From Chaetorhynchus papuensis (Eukaryota > Chordata > Aves > Passeriformes > Rhipiduridae), in the NCBI GenBank assembly GCA_013396525.1, contig VWYX01000927.1, positions 193,085 to 257,084 of the forward strand: 64,000 bases of DNA. The letters are read 5' to 3'. The notes under the pieces are model-generated. The model ran no database searches. It was not told the origin of the DNA and saw nothing but the letters and a program-made list of their open reading frames with translations. Both the position numbers and the translations under genes were made by a program. The first letter of the stretch is position 1; each line of letters begins with the position of its first letter. Of this stretch, positions 37,611 through 52,200 are shown one piece after another.

Positions 37611-40600
37611 CAGCAAAATTTTTTTGCAAAGTAGGTGTACTAAACTACATCAGAAGAATATTATTTGGGATTTGTTTTCTGCTGTGAGTCTATGACTGAA
37701 CTGAAAGACTGCACTGACCCTCTAGAGCAAACCTGGAGAACTGCTTGACCAGAGCTCATATTTAAATAAAAACAGCTCAGAGGTGAAGGAATTGTAATTG
37801 ATTTACAGGGTAGTTATATTTCTTGAAGAATTTATTAATTCATCTCAAAGACTAAGTTTTTTAAAAAAGATGGAGCTCTCTGGTTTCTCCCAACCATGGA
37901 ATATTAGATGAACTTCAGACTAGAAAAGCATACAGTTACCCAAGTACAATGATTGTATGCTCTATAAAATTGCTCTCAGGCTAAATGTATCTGAGGGAAA
38001 AACCTTTAAATTCAACCAGGAAGAATTACAAAAGAAAACAAGAATTGGATTTTAATAGAAAATTGCCTTCAAGACAGTTTGTCACATCATTTAATTCTCT
38101 CTTGGGGGCCCATAGACACTAACACAATGTACTTGATGCAAGACTTAAGAAGAAAGCACAACAAAACTAAACAGGAAAAAAAGCAATTTTGTCAGCCTTG
38201 AGCTGAGGGTAATGGAAAGGAAACAGATTCAATGAAATGGGGAGCAGTGATGGGTGTGAGATGAAGTTTAACCATTCCTGCCACTTTTCCATTTCTAACG
38301 TTCTACTACTCAAATGCAAACACTTTGCTTTTGCTTTGAGTCCACACTGAAGAGAAAATATGAACATCAAAAACAGGGGGAAATTCAAAACAGCTTAAAC
38401 AGAAGCAGGTCATGTAGTATTTCAAAGGGGAGACCATCTCACTCCAAGATGTTCTCTCTTTGAATCCACATGCCCATCCTGGGAAATACCAACTGAGGTA
38501 TCACTAAGTTCATTCAACTGTGTTTTGAAAGAAATGAGAAACCTGTGGTCTTCCTACATATTTCCTTGTCTTTGGAAGGCCTGTTTTGTGTTTACATGGA
38601 AGTAAAGAAATCGTCCAAGATGATTTCTTTTTTCTTCAACTTTTTTTTTTAAAATAAAGATTTTAGGTGAAAAATCTCTTTATTCAACTATGGAAGAACA
38701 TTTAAAATGCTGAGTGTCAGCTGTTAGGAAAGTGAAATCTGACAACTGAATTAAGAATGGAACAGAAGGGACTTGGGCAAAGTTGGTGTCCTGAGGAACC
38801 CTGTTCCTACTCTGGGGTGTATCTGGGAGCTCAACACGCTTTATTTTCTCCATGATTAAATTAAAAGCTTTTTTGGAATGTCCAAGGATACTGAATTCAG
38901 AAGAACCAAGGACAAGTATATTTTTATGATTTGGACAGCTATGCAAGAGAGAGATTTATGCCAAAAGAACTCAATTTGGTCAAAGTTATTGTTCTTGCCT
39001 GCTTTCAGTCAGTCATGCTGAGGTAAAAGTACTCTGCTTCCCCTTGTCAATACTTTGGCTGAAACAGTTCATAGAGAGATTCAATCTTAACATGTTGTAA
39101 ACTAAATCTAATCTTATTATTTTTTTCAAATATTAGCGATCATTTTTAAGGAACTATTAATACATTGGATGACTTATTTCTGTCCCATAATGTTGACTAT
39201 TGTCTAGAAGGATATTAAAAATTTTAAAAAAAGCTTTCTTAAATAAAACCTGCAGAGAGTGCAAACACTTGTTTAGGATAAAAGGAGAGCTATTTTCAGA
39301 AGTCCTAGCTAGCAGTTTGCAAATGTGCAATTAAAATTCTGGCTCTTCCCTAATTATGGAACACTTAAGTTAAATGGTCTTAATAGACATATAATGATGG
39401 CTTTATAAACCTATGGTTACTTATAATCTAAAGTGATTTCTACTTCAGTTTTAAAAGCATCCATTAAATGCCTATTATGAGCTTTATGTAATTTAGCAAG
39501 ACATTTAATGAGTGTTGTATAAAACTAAACAGCAATTATTACCAAAGACAAATGTTAAGCATATAGATTAACATGCTATTAATGTGAATTAGCTTTTCCA
39601 GATTAAAAAGTGAAACTTGTACTTAAAGTCTATTGGAATGAATGTAGATTAAAATGTTATACATGTTTGTAATGGAAATTTTAAGGATGCCTAAAAGGAG
39701 AAGAAATTGTTAAATGCAATTTTTTATTAGGTTATCTATTTGTTGAAAGGTTGATCAAGCTGCAGACAACTTTTAAAGAAACCTCTAATAAAAATGTGTA
39801 TTTTTCTAAAAATAATTCTTTCCTATTGATGAATGTGGTCCTTAACTCTATGAATCTCTTGGATATTTAGATGTAATTATAGAATTCTGAGTTACTGGAA
39901 TTTCATGATAATTTATAAGAAATTGTATCATTCTCAATGATTTTAAAGTATTTTAAAATTAATAGAAATGTCCAGGTAGAGGACACTTGTACCACTTCAT
40001 CAGAATCAATATGGATCATGTCAATAATTAAAGATTATAGAAATGAAAAAGCAGCATGTGATATCCAGAATATCATCTTAAGTTTCAGTCCTGTGTCACG
40101 TATGTTGTTGTCTCTGCTCCTTGTGCCCACACCCTCCTCCTAAAAAATAATTTGAAATTACTATGTTTAAAAATATCTGTGAAGAATTAGGCCATTTTCT
40201 TCCAGATATATCTACAACCAGGATGTTTTATTTTAAAACAAGGCAGTAAAACTCTAACTACTGGAAATACTTGAGCAAGAAATTTTCTCCTGGGAAACAC
40301 ATTTTTCAGCGAAATCAAGAATAATATCAGCACATCTACTACATCATCCATGGAACATGTATTAAACCAACTTATTTTTTGCAACAATTCACTTATGTAC
40401 TTTCTTAATAATGTAATTTGATTGTTTTGATGTTTGCATTGATATTACACACAAGTCGTTTTCCTTCTAAAAGTTCTGAAAATGCAACTATCTTCATTCA
40501 CAGAAAATTTGAAAGCGTTTATCATGAGATGAACATTCTGTTTAAGAAGTCCTGGGTTTATCAGTTTAATTTATTTTTAATAATACAGCATGAGAAAAGC

Positions 40601-41580
40601 CCGAAATAACATAATCATTGCTTACTATCACTAAGCACACCAGGTAACCTTCTGCTTTAGTTAAAGAAAAAGCCCTTCCAAAATGCTGAATTCTACTTCA
40701 GACTTTACCTCATGTCTTGGAGAAAGTCCTTTCAACACCCATCCTGATTTGTGAGAACGTGATGCATAACAAAGGAAGACAGAGCTGATACTTCATAACT
40801 TTTAAGAAGTTTTGACATAAGTATTTTAAAATAATATGGCCACAAAGCAGGGATGGATGATATTGACTCTCCTACTGAAAAATCAGATACCACGGATCTA
40901 GATTTATGTTTGATTTATGTCTCAACCAGAGTTATGAGAACTGGGTCTGATGCCCTGACTTTGAAAGTTTATCACCATCTATTTTGGAGAAAATATGGGG
41001 GGGAAAAAAAAAAAAGATGATATAGAAATTTTATGGAGAATAAAAAGCATTTATGTGATTGAGGGAGAAAACTGTGCTGGAGAAACTGGGAGTGACAGAT
41101 AAAAGGTAATAAGCATTTGAGATAAATAACAGCTCTATACGATGCACTTTATTCCTACTGAGTTTATACCTTAAGAAAGAATCTGACCATGATGATGATG
41201 GAAAAAAAATGACACTTTGGGCACTGAAATACTACATAATGCTACAAAAAATTTATCAGATTTAACCCTAATATACCATTGGACAGCAACCACCTCATCC
41301 TTAATTAAACAATGCTACAGAAAAAGAAACTTTTGTTAAAAGAACAATTTTTTTAAGGAATGAAAACCAGATCATATCCTTGAAACACAACGAGGTTTTG
41401 CCTTGGTTACAAGTATTTTTTTTTTAATTGGAGATTTGGAAAGGGATATTTTTTTTTTTTACTTTAAGAGTTAAAAACATTGAGGATCTTGAAACGATTG
41501 ACAAAGATTATTTTTTGAGCGTTCTAATGCCACTAAATTAGTATAGGCACAACTTACACCAAGGTATAGTCTATCTGACT

Positions 41581-41775
41581 GCTCTATTCTAATTGGTAAC
41601 TGAATTATTGTATTTTTTTAGCCAATAAAACCTAAATTGGTATGGAGAACTGTAGTAACAAGATGCGATTGCACACTTAAAACGAGTTTAAACAGTAAAG
41701 CACTTAATTATTAGGGTGCCCGCAGTTCCTAATAAATGTGTTAAGGCAGAATAATTAAGCAATTTTTGCCTATGA
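41581..41775. other. Possible conserved non-coding element
   Basis: Dense in homeodomain-like AT motifs (TTAATTATTAGG, AATAATTAAGC) and in CCAATAAAACC and CTAATTGG, with low repeat character. The call rests on sequence texture alone and conservation is not tested. Confidence 0.2.
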
Positions 41776-43489
41776 GAAATGTGGATGACCTGGTTTCCAG
41801 GACAGGCTATCAATGTGCCCTTAACATAGTTGACAGTTCCTGAAGGAAGCCTTCAGGGCAATATCCTATCTCTTAGTTTTATTTTAAGCATTAGATTTTC
41901 CATTCCTCCACATATTCTCAGGAGCAGGAAGGAAGGCAAAGGCTGACTCAGTTCTGACCTCTCTTCTAGTTCCCACAACATCCTTAGCACCTCTTGACTC
42001 TAATGTCAGTTTAACATTGACACTTCAGCGATGAGGACTTTTTTTTTTTTGCTTGATGTGGAATATATTTTAACTTCTCTAGGAAGAAATATAATATGTC
42101 TTCTAGTTAACAATTTCTGTGACAAGGACATTATATTTGGACTTTTAAAGAATCTTTCCAATTCCATCCATTTGGTACTAATGAAAATGTGTTTGTTGCA
42201 TCCTCTTGCATGCTTTTTTTTTTTTTAAGGGGTAATTAAAGACATGGTTACTGCAGGGTAATTGTTCTTGCTTCCAAGAGAAATAAATAAATAAATGCGC
42301 ATAGAGAGATTCCTTTTTTTAGATAAATGTTTCCTCATTCATGAACTAAATATATGTAAAATGGAATGCCGAAATGGATCAGCTGCAGCATCTAAGTAAA
42401 AAAAGCAATACATATCCTGCTTTGTGGTGGAGCATGTCCAACAAACCCCAGTAGAAACTGTATTATATTTGGAGGAACAGGAAAGAATCAACACTTAGCA
42501 GGCTGGTAAAACCGTGTAAACACAGTTAATTTCTTCAACATTATTAACTAATAAACAATAAATCTATATGTTACCTTTAAGTGAAATTAAATAATCTCCC
42601 AAGAAATAATAAACTGAATAAACATTGCTCATTTGCAAACCAGCATTTTTGAAGCCACTGGCCTCACCCATTAAGAATTTTCCTTGTCAAAATCTCCTGA
42701 TTGAGCTTCATTTAATGTCATTATATATAGCATTGTGATTTTACCAGTGCATTTTCAGTACTATGGAATTTTCAGTATTATACAATATTCCCTGTAAAAA
42801 CTAGAAGGCATTGTATGAAACTGGTGTATGCTAAAAGTGGCTATTTTATTATTGATTTGAAATAAACTCTGACTATAGCTAACATAATGTTTTTGTGACC
42901 ACCTAAATACAGGGAACCATTATTTATTTATTACAAGAAATTTAATATTACACCTTGATGATGATGTTTTTTAAGATTTCTTTATAAGACAATTTTATCT
43001 TGTAATGAAATTTAATTAAATGTAGAAGTCTAAACAATATTATTATTGAGTTTATTCTGATAAATAAAATTTACATAGCTGGGCTATGTAGGCTTTTATC
43101 TGCAGTGAGAACCTGGTTTAGCCAAAAGGTTTTTGAATACAATATTGGAATCTGTTTCACTGGAATTTATAAAATATTATGCAGTTTTAACATAAATATG
43201 AAAAAATAAATTAAATTAGAGCACAAGTTTACTAGCCATTTCCTGACTTTACTAAACTGTTCCTTTTGGCTGCCTTTGGCAAAGAAATTGATGGAAAGCA
43301 TCAGAACCCATGCTAGAATCCAGATTTTCCATATCAGCTGTTCACACCTTTTTCTAGCCAAGGCATGGATTATTAACACAGTTGTCTACAGGAATGCAAG
43401 GTCAAACTCGAGCAGGAACATTAATGACTGATACGACCCAAATTCTCTTTCCATTTTGTCTCTCTCCTACTTGGAGGATTGTTACTTTT
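41776..43489. other. Unassigned AT-rich non-coding stretch
   Basis: No gene or repeat family is recognised. Short simple repeats include an AAAT-type repeat at 42281-42296 and T runs near 42039-42050 and 42217-42228. Confidence 0.6.
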
Positions 43490-43770
43490 CTTTACACAAA
43501 TCCTGTGTGACACTATACCATGTCGTAATTGTCTTCGTGCCTTAATTAAAATTCCTTTCCCCTGATAGGGGAAGGACAGACAAATGGAGGACTTCCAAGG
43601 CTGTGTTTTAGATTTTGTTGTTTATTGAGTCTTTATCAGAGAGCCGCTGACCTGGCTCTGACACAGCACCGAGTAGAGAATGAAGGAATGTCCCCCTTAT
43701 CAAGACTACACGGCCTTCTTAAAGGTAAATGATCCAATTAAGGCTTGAAACAAAAGATATTTTTACTTTT
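43490..43770. other. Possible conserved non-coding element / enhancer-like block
   Basis: A non-repetitive block rich in short motifs. It has TTAATTAA at 43542-43549, the palindrome CCCCT-GAT-AGGGG at 43559-43571, the inverted repeat AGAGCC/GGCTCT at 43640-43659, and CCAATTAAGG near 43735. Base composition is balanced compared with the AT-rich flanks, and no open frame runs through it. The texture recalls vertebrate developmental enhancers found in gene deserts. This is inference from appearance only. Confidence 0.25.
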
Positions 43771-45899
43771 CCACCAATATTCACTAAGTCACCCTGTCAT
43801 GTAGACAGGAACTGTGGCATTCTTTATCCAATCACTCTAAACTAACTTTACTGCAGAATATGGAGGGATAGAAGAAGAAAGAAGAAGGTCTGAAAACAAC
43901 AACTATCCTGCATCTTGGCTTTTTTACCTCTTATCTATTTACTACAATAACAAACCCAAAACCTCTAAATTTTTCACCCTGTGACAATCTTACATAATAT
44001 TCTATCACCCAGTTCAAACCAGAGTAGATTCTAATTCTTCCCAGAGAGTAGGTAACTTTTTCCATGGACGCAGGTCAAAGACAGTGTTGTCCAGGGAGGT
44101 TAAATTCTTCAAAACAGGCAGAGGAACATTCTCTGGACTCTGGGCTCCAACACTGTGTCTGTGTGCTCTCGTGGCCAAGGCAGAGGCATCTCACAGCTGG
44201 GAGAGCACCTGGCAAATTTCCTGACAGACTGAGGTGAGTTGAATGTAACTGCTTTAACCCTAGAGCTGGTAAAAACCTTCCCACTGAAAACTCTGGGTCC
44301 TGTTTTGAGAGTTCAGTGTTGTTATACACTAATCTTTCAGATCTGGGCATTTATCCGATATTAATTCCTGCTCAAGACAACTAGCGGACTGGGAAAATTC
44401 CTCTAAGCAGTGCAGCCTGCATTTGTGCTGCTTCAAATTCCTTCCAAGTTCTCAAGGAGCCTCCCAGTCATAGGTGTTTTCTATAATATCCCTGAGTTTG
44501 GCAGGATTCTTTCCTTCAGTCATACCCCAGAGGATGTTTCTCAGAAAAAACCAAAAATACTGATGCCTAAATAAGAGCATGAGAAGACCTCTATAGCATT
44601 GATTTTAGGTGACCTGGTCAGCCAATGGCCAAATAGATGCCACCAAAGCAGAACAATTCCATTGTCATTGCATCTGAAAGTGTTTCTCACTCAAACATTT
44701 GCAGGTTTTAGTACCCCTGGTAAGGGGAGAAAGAGCAAAAGTACTAAAACAAGTGCCAGCTGTTTACTAGGTTTTATAACCAGCTATAAAGGTGTAAATA
44801 TAATTGCACACAGTCCACCGATTCTTTTGATTTTCTACTTCAAGTTCTTAGACTACCATAAAAAGTTTTGAGTATTTTTACAGAGATATTAAAATTTCTT
44901 CTCAACTTATTTCAAAAGCAAGCTAATTTTAAGCTGGATAATCCTGGTAGCATATGAAAAGTGAAAAACCCCACAGTTTTGAACTTTGAAATTAGAGAAG
45001 AACAAAGATTTTCACCAGAAAGATAAAGTGCTGTCATAGACTACATATTTTGGGGGCTGACTGCTTTGAAGTGTAACATAGACAGGTGTTACTGTGTACC
45101 AAGGAGAGACACTCCTAAATGTCCTGAATCATCATCTTCCCTAAAACTTGTCTGAGGTGTTTTAAACTCTCCTAGTCTGTCAAGGAAGTAATTTCTAAGA
45201 GGGCATTTGCATTTAAAATCCATTTATTCATTTGCAAGAAATAATAAATAAATCCTCTTATCACTGGAAGAGATGGTGACTCCAGTGAAAAAACAAATAC
45301 AGTCTCTGCATTAAGGACAGAAAAGAAACAAGGGTCTGCTTTATACCCAGGGGTTCTGGGGCTGTAACTCATAGGTAAGGGAGCCCTGAATACATAACCC
45401 CTTAAGTAGCAATCTGTTTATTTTACACAACTAAGGTGTTAAAAATGGTTAGATCTATTTACAGCATAATGAGGGCTTAAAGTTGAAGAGGCTTTCCCAT
45501 TTATTTTATCTACTGAGCTTGAGAAAAAATACAGCTTTTTTTTCTATGTCTCAAATGCATATCTTTTGGCTTTTTCGTTTACAAAAGTATCACACCTTTA
45601 AGGACATCCTACAATCCTATACAATATATTTTTTAAAGAAATTGATATAGGAAATTAGATTTTCTTTAGAGGTATGAGATATTGGCTTAAAAAAAAGCTT
45701 TCAACTGGCAAAACTGCCTGATCATCTTGGACACTGATAGGAGAAATGACCAGTCAGTGCAAGAGAAAGCAGTAAGAGCAATAAAGTAAAAACCCTTATA
45801 TATTAAATGAATAAATTCTGCACATCTCTCACTTGCACGATGGTGTAGAAACAACCAGCTTTCAAACTTACCTTGACAGCAGGATGGATTTTAACTCCT
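43771..45899. other. Unassigned non-coding stretch
   Basis: No gene or repeat family is recognised. The interval 44075-44350 is GC-richer and open in one minus-strand frame (91 codons) without recognisable features. Confidence 0.55.
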
Positions 45900-46270
45900 T
45901 TTAATATCAACATTAATTAAATTATATATTTAGCATTTTTAACTGCAGCAATTTGAAACAACCCACACAGAGTATGTTTCTGGGTCAAGAGTGACAAGAT
46001 TAATTAGCAAAGCACTCAGATAGCTTCTTTCATGTCAAAAGATATAATTAAGGTGGCACAGAACAATATAATTTATCCCTTGATATATACCAAATTATTC
46101 TAATCTGCATAATTTAAATATAACATTAGGCGATATCTTGTGCTGCTAATAATCGGAGATTGTAGCTGGTATTACCTATTCATGTATTTTCATTAAAGGC
46201 TTATTCATAATTTATAGTTCCCTTTACTTGGGAAAATATTTACCAAATGAAAAATGTATTGTGGCCTTGC
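45900..46270. other. Possible conserved non-coding element, TAATTA-rich
   Basis: TTAATTAA at 45913-45920, TTAATTA at 46010-46016 and TAATTA at 46045-46050 are homeodomain-type core sites packed in about 140 bp, in otherwise non-repetitive AT-rich DNA. Such motifs are frequent by chance at this base composition, so confidence is low. Confidence 0.18.
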
Positions 46271-49200
46271 GGTTAACAGGTTGGTAGCATTACAAGCCTT
46301 CAAAAGTGACTAAAAAGGCATTTGTCTTAAACAATACACCTACTGAAATAAAACACAGTTTGTTTTCTTTCAGTTTTGTGAATTTAGTTATTCCGTCTTT
46401 GTACAAAGTTCACTGCAATAACAGAACTTTTGGTCTACTCCACATTAGTCAGAAGAACCCACCTCATAAATTTCTGGGAATTTGTGGTTTGAAAGCGGAG
46501 CCTGAAAATGATCAAGGCTTCTCAGAGGAATGGAATGAAGCATCCAAAAAGATACAGTTCCCTTCTCCCATATTCCTGCCCTTATAAAACACAGGAAACT
46601 GAAGACAGAACCACATCTCATATAGCAACTTCAGTGCCACATGAGATTTTCACAGCACAGATTCCCCAAGAGAAAATCTAACCATCTTTAAGGAACTTTT
46701 GGCCACATGGAATTTAAATTACAGGTAGGGTTTGAATGTGTTTTCATGAGCAGCACATGTGCCAGGTAAAGAGACATGTGCTTTTACCGATGCTGATTCC
46801 AAGGATTGTAATGTTCACTACATTTCCAGCAACAATTAGGCTTTATGCAACATAAGCAGGGCTCCCAAGCTGACATGGCTGTGGAGCAGGAATTATACCT
46901 CTTACAATCCAATTTCTCAGCACTTTCTAAATTTACTCACTACTGCAGGTGTAATGACCATGTTTAAGGACTGTGAAGTTAGCAAACCTATCTCTCTCAG
47001 GATCACTAAACTCCTAAAGTGTCTTGTAGAGAGGACTTACAGGTACATTTCCTCCATTTGAAATTTTAGGTTTTTGTCCCTGCTAACTATGGCAAGATGG
47101 ATGTAGATGAGAAGGAGCCCAGAGTGAAAACTCCCAGATTTGGGACAACCAGACTTCTGGGGAATCTTTTCTTTAATACTGCATTAAGCTACTAAAGGAG
47201 AAGCAAGATCTTAATCATTGAGAAACACGTGTTAAGCATATTGACTATAATTGTACCTGAACACAATTTTCTTTAAAGGCACTTAAAGGTAGTAAAAAAA
47301 TCCCTTAAATTATTTTGAACAATAATGCCCAAATAACATAGGGATATGGTTAAGCTTTTTATTGGCAAGTCATGAGCCTTCTCGTTAAACATATGTCATT
47401 GTATGGCCAATGTCAGTCCCTCAAGCATTTCTTCAAATCAATACCTTTTTATTCCCTGCTAGCCTGGCTGATCAGATAGTCTGCATATCAGTCCTGACTC
47501 CAGTTCCATTAGAAGATAACAGGGCATGCCATTGCAATCCTTCAGGAACCTCTTCTACAACAAAACCTCTCAATGCGAACAAGCCACAAGGTTATTCTGA
47601 CAAATCGTGAACCACAGAGAAATGGTGTATCTACTCTTCTGTGTGAATGAAGTGAGATTTCTTCCTAGCTGTCCATTCCTACATGTGCTAAAAGATATAT
47701 TTACATCCATGTAAAGTACAAAAAAAAAAAAACTTTCAAGATCACCTCAGCTAACATTTTTAAAGCACATTTTTACTGGAGGCTGTATGGAGGAAATAAA
47801 GACACAACATTGTTTTTTTTTTTATTAAGCTAAGCAAAATACTACTTTGAGCAAGCCATTAAAGATAAACTATCAACTTGATACTTTGTTTTCTTTTTTA
47901 AGCTCTCTAATAACTGCCTAATTGCTGTCAGGAAAAGGCTTCCAGCACGAATTACATACTATACTGGGGATATATTAAATATTCAATATTTATTTGAGAT
48001 GTCTCATAATACATAAGTGATCTGCATGAATAAAACATTTTTTCCTTTAAGCAGAGTTTAGTAAAATAAAGAGCTAACTGTTTAAAAACCTAGAGAGCTC
48101 AGCCTTCATATATAGATTTTTCTTCTTACATATGGAAGTTTTCTTAACTTTAAAAGTGAATGCAATGAAGGAAGAAAGAGCTCGTTTGGAAGAAGAATTT
48201 ATTTGCAAACAAAAAGCTCTGCAGAGCTTTGGGAAACAGACTTTATGCAATGCATGCAACAAATACAGACATGGTTTTGTTTCTCATTTTTTGCCTACAT
48301 TACGTTTCTTGGGCCTCCAGCAAAAGCCCCCTTCAGTTCAGCATGTGCTCCAGCCACACGGTGGGCAGATTTAGGCAGGTGATTAAAGGCCAAATCCCCA
48401 AACAGGCAGCAGTGGCTTTGGCCACCACAAGCAACCTCACAGAAACAGCTCGGTGGGAGTACACGGAAAAGCAGGTATTTGTTATTTCCATTCAAGGAGC
48501 CCTGAGAGCCCCCAGCTAAGAACAAGATGAGCAGTTACTCAGCAGAGAGATAAAAAAGATCCCCAGGACAGTGGCTATCACAAGAAAAGAACATAGAAGA
48601 TACCTGCACTTCACTATGGCACAAGATATAACGCTGTCCATATTCCCCTGTCCCAGTCTCATTTCCTATCTGTCTTTGGGAATAGCTTCCAAGTTTTATT
48701 AGATCTTTCATAAATAGTCTTCAATAGGAGCATTCTTGGGGATTGGGCAGGGCTGAGGCAAACAGTTCAAACAAAGCATGATAAGATTTTTGCAGCTGTT
48801 TTTTAGTTGGAAACTATTTTGCACTCATAATTGCATGGCTCCCAGTTCTGAGGAGACATCAAGGAAAAAGTGAAGGAATTTGGCTGTACAGCTCCTTGAA
48901 GGTCTTCTGCTTGAATCATGCCTTGTTTCTTACTGTGAGGAAGAACAAAAATGGGACTAAGAACTGTTTCATGAGCTGCCACTATAAATTCTATGCCAAC
49001 ATTCTAGACATTCACTTTCACTCCAACATTCTACTCAATTTTTGAAGTAAGCTTTCTCACATCATCGTCTTTTAAACATTCGACATTTGACCCTTCCCAG
49101 CTCCTCACCAATTTCCTAACAACACACACTGGCAGCACAAAAATGGAAGGATAAGAAATGCTACCAAGTTTACGCTACGGAAGTGAAGGCAAACTTTTTC

Positions 49201-52200
49201 CAGCTAATTAGCGGTGGGAAGATATAAGGTCTTATTGAGCTTGTTTTATCAGCACAGAAAAAAAGGTGTGAAGGGAAAAATCAAAAGGTGTCAACAGATG
49301 TACCTGGTCAGAAGCTATTATGACGAAATTATTTGTAGACAGGCTGCGTAGTAAAGTCCAGGCACACTCACAGACTGTGCCTCACTGGAACCATAACCAA
49401 AAGAAGTCAAGATCTGAGAGGGGAGGAAGGTCTGCAGTGTCAGCATGTCACTAAACATTTAGGGAGAATGGGGCCAGTGTAAATGTTTTTCTGCCAGCAG
49501 TGTGTCATTTTTCACTAGCCACGCTTGAGAGATTACCTCTGCTAGGAGAAAATGAGCCACAGGTACATATGTACTTCTCATACTGAGAGCAATGATTTCA
49601 TGATGGGGATGGCAGATACACATCACAGGAGGGACCTGGACACTGGGACAACAAACAGGAAACACTTTAAAAATATGAGAATTTTTCTGATCATATTAAG
49701 TAACAGAGGACTGAGGTGTAGTTACTAGAATGAGGGTAAAAATACAACTCTACCAACTTAAAAAACATCTGAACATCCCTTTTCACCTCCATATAGTGCT
49801 GGAGGTTGACTGGTCCCTAGTGTTCTCATGCAGTTGCTCAGCAAACTTTCCTGCATTCCTGGGAAATCCTGGATACCTCTCCCCTGGCACATATAGAGTA
49901 ACATGGGAAACAGCTCTCGTGCAGGCTGGTGACCACAGGGTGTTTGGTTTTGTTTCTTTGCTCTTATTTTTGTCCAGGAGATGAGGGAGCATGCCTTAAG
50001 TGATGTCATTTAACACCTGCAATATAGTGAAACACAACAAATCTGGCCATGAACCAAATTTTATACAACCTTTCAAGTATTTCTCTACAAAGATGATTTG
50101 TAGGTGTACATTTGAAAAGCAAAAAATAAAAATATTGCTTCTTGATCTGTTTTACACAAATGATAATAAGTGATAGTTATCCACACATTTATTCTCACAA
50201 AATAAAATGGAAAGTCCTTATATTTTGCTCTAAATAAGTCAGTTGGCTTTCTACTTCCTGAAATAAATTTAATAGTAGCATTCTAAACTAAAATAAAAAT
50301 TTCAACCTCTGACAGCTAATATCTATTTTGCAGATAGCAAATGCTTTGGTTAAGCAGAAAATCCATTAAAATGCATGTTCTGGCTGAAATTCATTTGCAG
50401 CTCACTGCTGTCATTTTTACTGAATTTACCCAGTGTCTTTCACAAGTCACACACAGACAAATCCCCCGGTGAACTGGCGTTTCTCTGCTATTACTGACAC
50501 ATCCTCCCTCCTTCTAGTAGCTAAATATTTTGCAGAGATCCTGCCTCAAACTGATTTTTTTCTCAAGGTTTTCAGGTGATTAGCTTTGAATCTTGTACTC
50601 CCATGGTATTTAAAACTTGATTCTTCCAACATGGAATGAAAGCAAGCTGTCTGTAAATTAAATGCAAGCTTTACTGCCCTGAGACCCAATTAGGTATTAG
50701 CAACTACAACATAGATCCAGTCAATAGGACACAGAAAAGAGCTGGCTTGCATCACTAGTTAATCAATATACATGGTTCTACAATATCCACTGGCAGGAAA
50801 AGCAACATAACTCCATTTATGTTAGATATTTTCTGGGATTAGTCAAGTACATTATCCTGCCTTTTACAGGTAAAGATTTCCCCTCTCCCCTTTCCTCGAG
50901 CATTCAAAGCATGGCTTCTTTTTTTAAAAGAAAAGAGAAAAATACCTGATAAGATTAATGGGCAGTCACTGCATATCATATTTAAGAGAACAGCAAATTT
51001 CCAGAGGACTAAACAGTGTTCCTTTCTGAATAAACATCTCTGATCGTTATTTGCTGTGGTAGAGCAGCTATAAAAAAAAAACCAACCCCAAACCACATGA
51101 TTAGGTCTGATGCTCTGCTGATGTATTGCAGGCTGAAGGAAAGTTAATGGTATAGTTAGCCCGAGCCTGGCTGCCTTTCTTTTCTCATTTTCTAAGCTGC
51201 AGTGTGGCATAGCCTTCAGCCAGCACAGCAACTCCCGACTGAGAATGCATTAAACTGAGCAGATGAATGGCAGCATTTTAAAGCTAATCTGATATCCTGG
51301 ACATGCTTGTGGGTTTTAAAGAGTCCACGTCAGATAAAAAGAGCTACTGGACACTTGAGAGCTGACATATTCTTCTAAAGAAAGAGGATGCTGAGGATGC
51401 AACTGGGCCATAGAGAATATTCTAAAAAAAAGGAAAAAAAAAAAAAAGGTTCAAAAGGGGCAAATGGGGGCAAATGCAGTTTTTATATCACGAAAAGATA
51501 AAGGACAGAGATATACAAAATCAAGCCACTCAAAAAAATACACTCAACTGAAAAGACACTTGCAAATAATTGAATGGAGCAACATAATACTGGAATAATT
51601 AATTCATTACAGACTTTCCTCAATTAAAAACTAATGCCCTTTACATTTTAGAGCTGCAAAGGGAAATTAAGCTTCAGTCCTTTATTAGTAATATTAGTGT
51701 GTTGCAGACTTACACTTAATTGAGGAAAGCTAACTCAAATTTCACTTTCATATCTCATGCACATGCTTTTACCCCAGACTCAGAGGAAAATGAAGGATTT
51801 TCATGAATTGATTGCAAAGTAGCAAATATATTTAACACTGTGCTTTCATGTTGCTATTTCCAAGCTAAAAAAATGTAGAGTTACATTCTAGCCAGTTTTC
51901 ATCAAACAGCCCTGTTCCTTCGATCCAACATGTCTGAACATTCTTTTATAGAATTAGCCTAACTTTGATATTTAATGAAAATTTTGCAAAAGCCACAGCT
52001 AAGGTTAAATACACTGATAGTTATTTAACTGTTTCTGCACTAGAGAAAAAGACTGAGGTGTGCAGAAAAATGATGTGTAGTCGAGTTTAGTGTTTGAGTC
52101 AGCTGCTGCAGGCAGGCACACACATTTGGAAAGATATCAGGCTGACATGAATGGCATTATTCTACATTTCATTTGGGGGCAAAAGCCTTAAACTGTAGTA

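Larger units (their letters stand above)
30064..41580. other. Long AT-rich non-coding stretch without recognised genes
   Basis: No interspersed repeat family or gene is recognised over about 11.5 kb, which is an unusually repeat-poor interval within this window. Simple repeats are 31845-31879, 32617-32641, 33850-33868 and 37594-37610. Open frames up to 126 codons (35311-35691 minus) lack any domain or splice context. Confidence 0.55.

Noticed and set aside
44075..44350. 91-codon minus-strand open frame with a plus-strand GTGAGT nearby
   Set aside because: The donor-like site is on the opposite strand to the frame, and neither has further support.
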